Part shown: positions 1 through 7,612 of the stretch, one piece after another
Numbering within the stretch: position 1 is the first letter of the stretch
How the letters are laid out: every line of letters begins with the position of its first letter
Assembly: GCA_036897095.1 (NCBI GenBank)
Contig: JAYMSP010002854.1
Span: 1 to 22,207 of the forward strand
From: Plantago elongata
Taxonomy: Eukaryota; Streptophyta; Magnoliopsida; Lamiales; Plantaginaceae
Length of the DNA stretch: 22,207 bases
Reading direction: 5' to 3'
Translations under genes and position numbers: made by a program
The notes under the pieces: model-generated
Database searches by the model: none
Told to the model about the DNA's origin: nothing
Seen by the model: the letters and a program-made list of their open reading frames with translations, nothing else

Positions 1-410
1 TCCCATGTAAGAAAGCGTTCTTGACATCCAACTGATGGATAGGCCATGAGCGAGAGACAGCAATAGACAAGACTGTTTGAATGGTAGCCGGCTTAACAAC
101 CGGGCTGAAAGTTTCCTCACAATCAATACCAATTGTTTGAGATTTCCCATTAACCACTAGTCGCGCCTTGTATCTTTCCAAAGACCCATCAGATTTAAAC
201 TTATGCCTGAATAACCACATACATCTAATAATCGGTCGATCATGTGGGCGTGGCACCAATTCCCATGTGTTGTTTTCCTGCAAAGTACTAAACTCGGCAT
301 GTATGGCATGTAACCAATGAGTGTCGACAAAGGCTCTAGCATATGAGGTGGAAACCGGGCTAGTGGGGGTAGTATGGAGAGTGTGGTGAGCTTTAGACCG
401 AGTGGTCATG
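1..410 (-). pseudogene. copia reverse transcriptase, N-terminal part (RVT_2), cut by window edge
   Basis: Reverse transcriptase would copy the element RNA into DNA inside virus-like particles. From the conserved HPMTTRSK motif at about 416-395 the frame stays open to base 1. It shows the standard copia series NNTWELVPRP, HKFKSDGSLERYKARLV, ETFSPVVKPATIQTVL and QLDVKNAFLHG. The Asp in QLDVKNAF is the first catalytic aspartate of the polymerase, and the YVDD box would lie outside the window. This stretch is unbroken, but the upstream part of the polyprotein is frameshifted, so it is a pseudogene segment unless translated on its own. Confidence 0.93.
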
Positions 411-1440
411 GGGTGACTGTTTGCGAAGGTTGTAGGCCGAGATTTTCGTGGGGCAGGAAGTGGGGCGGTGGTTTGCTAGGAAGTTGGAAGGGGGCCGTAG
501 GCTGCTGCATGGCAGCAGGTGATGCATCGGCAGCAGGAGGGGGGTGAGTATTAGAGGTTGTTGGACACGTAGGTTGATTAAGATGGTTTGGTTTTGGACG
601 ACGGGAGTATGTAAAAGGGAATGGGAAGGTGGTGTGAAGACGTGGTGGGGTAGTGGATGGTGTGGGTGGAGGCCGTGGGAAGTTAAATCCCAAGGGTATG
701 GGGTCGTCCAAAAAGGAATATGTGGCGGGTGGGGTAGGTATAGTATACGGGAAAGTATGTTCGTCAAAAGTTACATGACGGGAGGTGTGTACCTTACCCG
801 TAGTGGGCTCAAAGCATCGGTATCCGCGGAAGTCAGGTGGGTAACCAAGGAAGATGCATCGAATGGCTCTCGGGTGAAGGCGGTGGGGTTGTTTGGCGGA
901 TGTGTTGGGATAACAAGCGCATCCGAAGACACGTAAATGGTCATAGGTTGGGTGACGGAGATATAGGGCGAAGGTGGGGGTGAAGAAATTGAGGTGTTTT
1001 GTGGGTAGGATGTTGTGAAGATATGTGGTGGTGTGGAGGGCCTCAAACCAAAAAATAGGTGGTAGATGCGCATGGATGAGCAGTAAGCGGATGATGTCAT
1101 TGAGGTGACGAATCATACGCTCTGCGCGGCCGTTTTGGGAGGAGGTTTGGGGACAAGCGAAACGGAATAGAAGTCCGTGTTGCTGGGCAAATGTTTTAAA
1201 GGCATGATTATCAAATTCCCCCCCTAAATCACATTGGAATGTTTTTATGGAGCGGTTGAATTGAGTTGCAATTAGGCGGTGAAATCTGGTGAAAGTTGTG
1301 AAGGTTTCAGATTTGTATTTCAAAGGATAGACCCAAACAAAGTGTGAAAATTTATCAATTAGGACCATGTAGTATTTGTACCCGATTTTACTTGGTATGG
1401 GTGAGGTCCATAAATCACAGTGTATAATATCAAAAGGAGA
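411..1440 (-). pseudogene. copia integrase core (rve, DDE) with proline-rich linker
   Basis: The integrase inserts the cDNA copy into the genome. The frame begins around SPFDIIHCDLWTSP near 1437 (first catalytic Asp), continues through FSHFVWVYPLK and FQCDLGGEFDNHAF (second Asp; the usual Asn-Gly is Leu-Gly here), then QTSSQNGRAERMIRHLND (catalytic Glu). It ends with the copia C-terminal signature around RVFGCACYP and CIFLGYPPDFRGYRCF. A Pro/Thr-rich linker of about 90 residues follows and stops at about 406. The conserved HPMTTRSK that should join it to reverse transcriptase is in another frame, so at least one indel lies in the linker. Plus-strand ORFs over this region are antisense shadows. 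Confidence 0.9.
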
Positions 1441-1825
1441 GAATGTAAACGAATTAGAAGCATAAACTCTAAACGTTTACTATTAGATAAATGGCATGAA
1501 TCACAAAAAGATTGTTTATTGGAATGACAAGGAAAATCAAACTTTCTAGTTAAAATATCTAAAACTTGACTACCAGGGTGTTCGAGACGATCATGACATG
1601 GTAAAGTTGTAGAAGCAAGGAAACAAGCTTGAGGTGGAAGAGTGGGTGGAGTAACCGGGTAAAGGTCGCCCGTGCTATTGTGGCGGAAAAGGAGTCGTCC
1701 AGTTGTGAGATCCTTCAAGGAAAAACTGAACGGGTCAAATTCAACAGAAACATTGTTATCCCGGGTAAATCGACGAACGGACAAGAGGTTTTTAATTATG
1801 TGGGGACTGTAAAGCATGTTGGTTG
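1441..1825 (-). pseudogene. copia gag-pre-integrase (HHCC zinc-binding) region
   Basis: This frame carries LYSPHIIKNLLSVRRFTRDN, then SLKDLTTGRLLFRHNSTGDL and the zinc-binding pattern HDRLEHPG...FCDSCHLSNSKR, the region that precedes the integrase core in copia elements. The tryptophan usual before HDRL is Cys, and Gly of LGHPG is Glu, both signs of decay. It is out of frame with the protease upstream (shift near 1825) and with the integrase core downstream (shift near 1450). Confidence 0.88.
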
Positions 1826-2061
1826 GGTAGGATATAGGTGCGATTGTGTATTGGTAGGTACCCTGTGCCCGAGCCCTCAATTGGTAAACATTGTCCGTTA
1901 CCGACTAAAAGTTTAGAGTTAACAGGAAAAGAGTCAGGGATACGAATCATACCTTGGTTTTCAGTCACGTGACGCTCCGCACCGGTGTCCATGTACTGAT
2001 CAAGGTCAGTGTATGAAAGCTGCATAGTTTTAAAGGCTGTGCTTAAGTCGGACGGGCTCAA
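1826..2061 (-). pseudogene. copia aspartic protease
   Basis: The protease cleaves the polyprotein. The active-site motif YMDTGAERHVT lies near 2007-1975 and matches the plant copia pattern (W)YMDTGASSHMT, with two diverged residues after the catalytic Asp-Thr-Gly. It is followed by LLVGNGQCLPIEGSGTGYLP and HNRTYILPN, typical of the protease-to-integrase stretch. The frame then breaks near 1825. Confidence 0.87.
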
Positions 2062-2450
2062 TGCGTCATAACCTGGTGATGCCGTGAACTACTGTGTTGA
2101 GTTGTATGCAGATGGACCCGAATAATCAGTGTAGTGAGCCGCCGAATTTTGTGGTGGAGTGGGCCGCCAAGTGGATTGGGTCGGATAAGGACAAGGTGGT
2201 GTGTTCCACCAAGCCCACTGGGGGTAAGACGGGGGACCGGACTGGTTCTGGAGTTGCCACGAGGGCCCCGTAGGGTTGCCTTGCTATCTGCGTCCCCGGC
2301 TGTTGCCACGGCCCCTATAGTTGCTGCTGCGTCCGCGTCCGCGCCCCTGGTGCTGGACTGAAAGGAAGTGATGGTCGGCGCAAGTTGCTGATGTTGGTGC
2401 GACAGCTGCTGCTGTTTCGTTAGTGGATTGGTGGACAAGACTCTAGCTCG
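2062..2450 (-). pseudogene. copia gag C-terminal fragment with Gly-Arg-rich and Trp-Pro-rich stretch
   Basis: Upstream of the protease and in the same frame are RGRGRSSNYRGRGNSRGRR, then WAWWNTPPCPYPTQSTWRP, then DLSTAFKTMQLSYTDLDQ running into the protease. This Gly-Arg-rich, Trp-Pro-Tyr-rich tail without a CCHC zinc knuckle is known from one group of plant copia gags. Two in-frame stops (after RGRR near 2280 and near 2091) break it. The glutamine-rich segment near 2410 (QQQLSHQHQQLAP) is in another frame. The gag core and start are missing. Confidence 0.78.
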
Positions 2451-3665
2451 CCCTCCTTCAGTGCCGGACGAACAAAGAAATACCTCTTCCACCACTCGAC
2501 ACCCAACGATGAAATCGAATCCTCGAAAAAGGCATATCCAAGCCGAACCAAGAAGGAATAAAAATTCGGATGAGATTCGTTGGCCTTAATCTCGAAGAGC
2601 CTTTGGAAGTTAGCGGTAGTTAGGTGGATGCCGATATGCTCGCAGAGGACTCCGAAGCACATGAGGTTGCCCAAAGAGTTCGGAATAATTTGGTGCGGGC
2701 TCAGGTTTAGATCATTAAAGATCCGGAGAAACTGCGGGGCAACAGGGAGCCTCCACCCACAATGTAACGAAACTAATTCATACACTGCCATACAAGATTT
2801 AGAAGGCATGCTTGGGATCCGGAACTATCAATTTCAGAGATTCGGGTATCTCTTACCGAGCTCGGATATTTTCCAGGTTTTCCTCGGTCAGTTCGCTGGC
2901 TCGAGTTGGGAGAGTTTCATCCAAGTTTAGCTCTCCATCAACATCCGGATGAACGACCCTCATCCTGCTCCTCGGGTACTTGATATCGTACACCCGGCCA
3001 CTCGATGTTCCGTCAGTGTCATCTTCTTCGCCGACTTCCTCCTCCTTTATGACTTCGACCTCCTTCATCTCATCATCTCCGCCCTCCAGAACGCCATCTT
3101 AAGCCACCCCAGCATCCGGGGACTCTAACTGATCAACGTCTATCACCTGGACGATTCGGAGTGAGGTAACTGCTCGGACTGTATCTTCAATACCCGATTC
3201 AAAAACGGCTAATTCAGGGGCTTCCTTGGTTGTATCGTCTACTGTTTCAATCAAAGGTTCCTGAGGATCAGGGTTAAATGGTAATTGGTAAGGACAAATA
3301 CGAGTGTTAAAACCCAAATTACAGCATAGGAAACCGTCCTCGGGAGAAAACTTGCCGCTTTTAGATCTGGGGTTAGCACCAACCTCCCATGTGGTGGTGC
3401 GATGAAGAGAGTTGGCTTGTGAGGTAGAAGGAAATGGTTATTGATCCGGATCCATAGAACCAGGTATGACTAGACGGAAGGAGGAGCCACTTGTCTCCGA
3501 GTTGGTCTCGATTCCCATCTGGTCAGATCCTTGATTTTGTTCTTCAGCAACTTCTCCGGCTTCTACATCAGCTGCTCTTCCGAAGTTACGAATATGACTG
3601 TGAATCCGGGCTAGACCCAGGTTCGGATCCATAACTTTGGCCTTCTTGAATGTTCTGGCTATCAA
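2430..3665 (-). pseudogene. Broken gag-like ORF, 'putative gypsy type transposon' family (PF04195-like)
   Basis: One minus-strand frame runs from ATG at 3665 to about 2810, interrupted by stops after MDPDQ (near 3438), after SPDAGVA (near 3099) and after ENIRAR (near 2853). The read-through has an acidic middle (EVEVIKEEEVGEEDDTD), then ELTEENLENIRAR followed by EIPESLKLIVPDP, then after a frameshift near 2810 VSLHCGWRLPVAPQFLRIF, LNLSPHQIIPNSLGNLMCF and WWKRYFFVR. This order (LTEENL..R.Y.IP, GLRLP, LSP.Q..PN, FF.VR) is that of the plant family Pfam calls putative gypsy type transposon. The stop after RAR falls where the family has Tyr. The C-terminal end abuts the copia gag. The family is recognised by motif, so the exact lineage is uncertain. 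Confidence 0.72.
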
Positions 3666-4450
3666 TATTAGACATCCTAATAAAGGAAGGAAAGGGTAAG
3701 TCTAAAAGGTCCGGGTTAACCTAACCAAGCATTTTACGATTGAATTGATTCAAGGCACTTCCCATCGAATCCTAATCTAGGATTCCCTAGCCCTAACTTA
3801 AGTTCCAAGTTAGCAAGCGTGGTCAATTCTATTCGAAATAGTCTATTCATCTATGCGTGTTCATGTTTCTGGTGTGCTTCCGGATAAATGAGAGTTGCAG
3901 TACGCGTAATAAAAGACAGCACATATGAAGCACATTATAGACTGAAACGAAGTAAAACATTACGAATACAAAAGGTTAAAGGCTTCGGATACTTGATTTC
4001 GCTCATATATTGGATTGAAGGCAGCTTCCGCTTCGGATGACTCAACTACTCTGCTTCGGATGCTCTTTTGCACAAAAATTCACTCTCTAAAAATGTGTTA
4101 CAACTAACGTTGACGGCACCCCTATTTATAGAGGCGGACAATTTTGGAAATCCAGCCGCCCACGCAATCGTGGACACGATCTAACCGCTCACTATCTCTG
4201 ATCCAACGGATCATATCATTTTGTGAATTTGAAAACATGTAATCAACACTAATGCACTTGACGACGTTTGGTATTCCCCTCGGATATCATATACCTTCGG
4301 ATAACAGCCATCCCGGATATATCGCCATAGCCAACCGACTTAGATTAAAAAGTTTACGGTTAATTGCTATTTATTTCCCTCGGATGTGATTCACCCGATC
4401 ACCTTGGATGCGCTACTCTAAGGGCAAAATGTGAAGGAACACTTGGATAA
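3666..4450 (-). other. LTR-like or leader region upstream of the gag-like ORF
   Basis: No coding sequence is visible. On the minus strand it contains a clear TATA box (about 4134-4117) followed by a plausible transcribed leader leading to the gag-like ORF. The words TTCGGAT, CTCGGAT and CCGGAT recur many times here and in the flanking blocks from 2500 to 5250, which suggests common origin. No LTR pair, primer-binding site or polypurine tract could be fixed by eye, so LTR identity is inferred from position only. Confidence 0.4.
4117..4134 (-). promoter_or_regulatory. TATA box of LTR-like promoter
   Basis: The minus strand reads CCTCTATAAATAGGGGTG, a strong plant TATA box of the kind found in LTRs. 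The gag-like ORF starts about 450 bases downstream on the same strand. Confidence 0.5.
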
Positions 4451-4632
4451 ACTAGAACATGCAAAAGGCGATGTATATATATTCAAGTTCGGATATTACT
4501 ACCCGGAAAAACCGTTCAAAAGCAAAAAAAAGTGCGACAATATACGAGCCAAAATTCTTAATAGATAAAGAAAAACTTGTCCGAAGTAGCAAAACTTGGC
4601 AATGTACAAATTTAACGGGGCATACCCCGCCT

Positions 4633-5124
4633 TCACCAATCCACATCATTCGTACTAGATTCATCGGTCTCCACGTAAGCGTCCGGGCCCGCCTCTGCCA
4701 CCACTGCCATCCGAGCAAACCATCGCCTCCGGACCTCCCTCTTGCATTTCTTCCGTGCCGCATTGTGCGAGCGAGTAATCCGGCGGCCAATTTCCTTTAG
4801 CTCCCACAGGTCCCTCTTCGGGCACGACAGCTTGCGTAAGTTCGGATCAAGGACGATCGGGTCCGATGTAGTCCCTTCGCCCGGATACGCAGGAGAGTAC
4901 CAGACCCCGTAATCACAGTTCATTAGGTCTCGCCAGCGTTGATACCCGGGGAAGATAGGAGCCTCGAACGGAGGAGGATCCTGACTAGGGGCCGCAGACG
5001 GATGAGGATCCGAATTTGGGGCCTCGAATGGGACAATATTTGGATTTGAGGCCTTGAGTGGGACAGGATTCGGGTTGGGAGCTGGAAGACGCACGAAACG
5101 ACGAGTGTCATACTCATCCTGATA
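4633..5124 (-). CDS. Proline-rich ORF of unknown function, probably transposon-associated
   Basis: The minus-strand ORF is open from about 5147 (first ATG 5094) to a stop at 4633, roughly 150-165 residues. The likely protein begins around HYQDEYDTRRFVRLPAPN, then has a repeated Pro/Asn/Ser segment (four 10-residue units), then FPGYQRWRDLMNCDYGVWYS, a basic stretch (ARKKCKREVRRRWFARMA) and an acidic tail. I do not recognise the family. It is more GC-rich than its surroundings, like the gag-like ORF downstream, and shares the CGGAT word bias. A possible splice donor (AAG/GTAAGT on the minus strand, near 5247) and acceptors (GCAG near 5165, ATCAG near 5127) hint at an upstream exon. No clean frame-preserving join was found. 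Confidence 0.45.
   Translation of the reverse strand, partial: YQDEYDTRRFVRLPAPNPNPVPLKASNPNIVPFEAPNSDPHPSAAPSQDPPPFEAPIFPGYQRWRDLMNCDYGVWYSPAYPGEGTTSDPIVLDPNLRKLSCPKRDLWELKEIGRRITRSHNAARKKCKREVRRRWFARMAVVAEAGPDAYVETDESSTNDVDW
4958..5077. repeat. Four tandem 30-bp repeats inside the proline-rich ORF
   Basis: Units at 4958-4987, 4988-5017, 5018-5047 and 5048-5077 each begin with GGGGCC, GGAGCC or GAGGCC followed by a purine-rich stretch. Because 30 is divisible by 3 they encode 10-residue units on the minus strand (for example SNPNIVPFEA and PNSDPHPSAA). Confidence 0.85.
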
Positions 5125-5313
5125 ATGCCAAGCGTGAAGGACCGGATTGACTCTTCAACATCCTGCATGGCAACAATCGAAATACGATACATAAGACCCG
5201 AATCATACATGATCCGGAGTCAAACCACTAGAGAAGCGAAACTTACCTTGCGTAACTTTCCTTCACCTCAAATGGAACAATCCACTAGGTCCAACCCTAA
5301 ATGGGAATTAATC

Positions 5314-5324
5314 TCTATAAATAG
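5314..5324 (+). promoter_or_regulatory. TATA-like box on the plus strand
   Basis: TCTATAAATAGGG sits in an AT-rich context with pyrimidine-rich DNA some 40-70 bases downstream, as in a plant core promoter or LTR. No convincing ORF follows, so it may be the promoter of a lost LTR or chance. Confidence 0.3.
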
Positions 5325-6094
5325 GGAGCACATACCATCATAGGGGTTTCTCAATTAATTTATTGTGTTCTCTTGTTTCTATTTATCATTATAAGCTTAA
5401 ACTATATCGTGCCATCACTACGGGAAGTTGTGGAATATGTTGCATATTTAGGCAGTATATATTTCACTGTTTATTTTTTGTAGGGACCCCTTTTTTGTGC
5501 GTTGGCTACATTTAGTAGTTTTTATTAAATGTAATATTATTTATCTACAAAATTTTAAAAAATATTTTTGAGCATATATTTAAATTCTATGTGTCAAGAT
5601 AAATTTATCTAAAACGTTTTGACTTTATGACTATTCATAAAGTCGGCTAAAAACAATATTGTATACTATAATGGTGTATTTAAATGAAACTATAAGCATA
5701 TTATACTCGAGTTGTTTTTTTATTTTATTTTATATAGATCAAGATAGGTTTGATGTTTATATTGTTTGCAATAGTCCCTATCACATGGAGTTGGAGTGTG
5801 TTGGTCCAGATAACGACAAAATAAAAGACTATGGTGGGGTGAATAGTCTTTCAAAACTTTTGTCGATAAACATAGTTTCTTAAATTTCTATATGTTAAAC
5901 AGAGTTTTACTCCTTAGGTAAAGTTTTTGTAAAGATATATATGATTATTAGTTTTAGAGTGTGTAAGACCTTCAGTGATAAGTGCACGTGTTTAGCATAA
6001 TTTAAGTGTATAAATACTCAGCAAGATAAATGCAATTTGTCGTATTCATTCATTCTTCATTTTTTCTGAATAGATCCAACGAAAATAATTTTAG

Positions 6095-6201
6095 ACCGGC
6101 TCCAATCGGTGTTCTAAACAGCTCCGACGGAGCTATTTTAAAGCTCCGATCGGAGCTACAACACAGCTTCAGATCGGAACTTCGACAACTCCGACGAAGT
6201 T
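6095..6201. repeat. Cluster of GC-rich palindromes
   Basis: Four inverted repeats lie close together: ACCG/CGGT (6095-6110), AGCTCCG-A-CGGAGCT (6120-6134), the perfect 16-mer AGCTCCGATCGGAGCT (6142-6157) and AACTTCG/CGAAGTT (6178-6201). The surrounding DNA is strongly AT-rich. Confidence 0.8.
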
Positions 6202-6210
6202 GTATTTGGT

Positions 6211-6275
6211 GTGGAGGTGAAAATTGGTGGTTTGGTGGTGGAAATTGGTGGTTTGGTGTGGAAGATGGTGGTTGA
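6211..6275. repeat. Short G-rich tandem repeat
   Basis: Two to three imperfect copies of a roughly 20-base unit containing GAAATTGGTGGTTTGGTG lie directly after the palindrome cluster. They create a small Gly/Trp-rich ORF on the plus strand that is probably not a gene. Confidence 0.6.
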
Positions 6276-7129
6276 GAAGGTTGATAAAAATATTTGAGTA
6301 GTAATTTTTAAGAATTATAACTTAATAGGTTAATTTATAATAACTGATTTATTTTATTTTTTAATTCTGAAAATTATTTTTTTTCAGAAAATAATTTCAG
6401 AATTTTTTGAAAAAATATTCTTTTTAATCAAAATTAATAAAGTTGACTTTTAAAAAGTTGATTAATGTCGACTAACGAAGTCAATTAATATAAGAAGTTC
6501 TGGAAAAAAGATAGAGCTTTTTAATTTTTATTTTTTGTGAAAATGTTTTTGCAATTATCCTTATTTTAAAGAGTCATGTATAAAAGAGTTGTACGTAAGA
6601 GTTAGTAATACAGCAATTCTAGTACACAGAATTAATGTTGGCAGCTAACTACTAAGCATTCAAATTCCCCATGTGTTTCATCAATGCATATCTGCTTTTC
6701 TTTTTTTATTTATTATTAAAAGTTGGAATTTCCATATGTCTCAAGACTCAAAAACTCATATACACTCCAAACGTTCACAGAAAGATAAAAATGTGGATAT
6801 GTTGTGAAATATATATTGTAGTTGATAAAGTGCAATTTACAATAATATCCGAGACCAGTCTGAAATTTAAGAAAAATATGTGAATTATTATTTGAAAGAG
6901 TTTTGTAAAATAAATAAATTTAATATTGTAAAGTGTATCTAAGTCCAGTTAATTTATTTTAATGAATACAAAGATGATGTTTTAAATTTGTTTGAGCATA
7001 AAAATGAATATGTAATTGTAAACCACCAAAGTCGTGAAGAAAATATAACTAAAAAGAAGAGGTTGTTCTATTTACAAATGAGAAGCATGATTTTTCCAGT
7101 GGAGTGGTTGGTTTAATAATAATATTGAA

Positions 7130-7612
7130 TGCTTAAGAAAAGAAAAGGAGAAGAAAGCAAGAAAAGGAAAAGGTTAGTGGAGTAGTAAAACAAACAAATT
7201 GAAAAAGTAGAGTGTTATTCTGAAACAGGCACTAAAGTCCATCATCCTCTTCAAACTGCTTCACTGCTTTTGCCTTCCTTTTCTGCAGAATCATTACAAA
7301 TCTTACACCAAAAAGTCTCATCATCAATCAAACACCCTCTTCCTTTCCTTTTCCCTCCATTCTACTATCAATTCCTCCTGCAATTTCTCCTTCTCCACGC
7401 CTACTCATTCTCCCCACTTCGATTTCTTTGCTTTTTCTGTACTATACACGAAGCCAAAAGCAGCTCGGTTTGTAAAACTCCACGCTTTCCTTCCAGCTAT
7501 TTAGTTGGAGATCGAGTCACATTTGTTCATTTCAAAAAATAAAACAGTACACCACTACACCTTTTGTTGCTAACTATTTCCATGTCGCAATACTGATCCA
7601 GATCTGAGGCGT
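7130..7612 (+). promoter_or_regulatory. Promoter and leader region of the DUF668 gene
   Basis: 7130-7200 is a GA-rich block (AGAAAAGGAGAAGAAAG type) and about 7245-7480 is strongly pyrimidine-rich, a frequent arrangement of promoter then leader in plants. No clear TATA box was found. A candidate 5' UTR intron runs from AG/GTTAGT (7173) to a polypyrimidine tract ending TTTTCTGCAG (7288). An ATG at 7582 opens a tiny uORF. The 90-codon frame starting near 7270 begins with TTG, lies in the leader and is not believed to be a gene. Confidence 0.45.
7582..7596 (+). CDS. Four-codon upstream ORF (MSQY) in the leader
   Basis: ATG TCG CAA TAC TGA lies 16 bases upstream of the main ATG and in a different frame. 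If transcribed, scanning ribosomes would meet it first, so it could lower or tune translation of the main ORF. Its context (ttccATGt) is weak, so leaky scanning is likely. Confidence 0.4.
   Translation: MSQY

Larger units (their letters stand above)
1..2450 (-). mobile_element. Decayed Ty1/copia retrotransposon, 5'-truncated and running off the window
   Basis: Read on the minus strand, the domains follow the copia order: gag tail, aspartic protease, integrase zinc-binding region, integrase core, proline-rich linker, reverse transcriptase. The frame changes at least three times (near 1825, near 1450 and in the linker before 410), and there are two stops in the gag tail, so the element cannot make a full polyprotein. 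No LTR or gag N-terminus is visible at the upstream end, where the sequence passes straight into another element near 2440-2465. The 3' half lies beyond base 1. Each domain is listed separately. Confidence 0.93.
5340..7129. other. AT-rich intergenic DNA without a recognisable gene
   Basis: All ORFs here are short, AT-driven and have no recognisable motif. The stretch includes a CACTACGGGAA word at 5416 resembling a CACTA transposon end with no partner found, a cluster of GC-rich palindromes (6095-6201), a short G-rich tandem repeat (6211-6275) and otherwise A/T runs. Confidence 0.6.

Noticed and set aside
393..767. Minus-strand ORF rich in Pro, His and Leu
   Set aside because: Alternative frame of the integrase linker; low complexity follows from the C-rich strand.
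544..936. Plus-strand ORF of 130 codons
   Set aside because: Antisense shadow of the copia integrase and its proline-rich linker; Trp/Gly-rich with no motif of its own.
4459..4800. Plus-strand ORF of 113 codons
   Set aside because: Antisense to the end of the proline-rich ORF; no recognisable motif.
7270..7542. 90-codon ORF before the DUF668 gene
   Set aside because: Begins with TTG, not ATG, and lies in the pyrimidine-rich leader, which gives a Phe/Leu/Ser-rich translation by composition.
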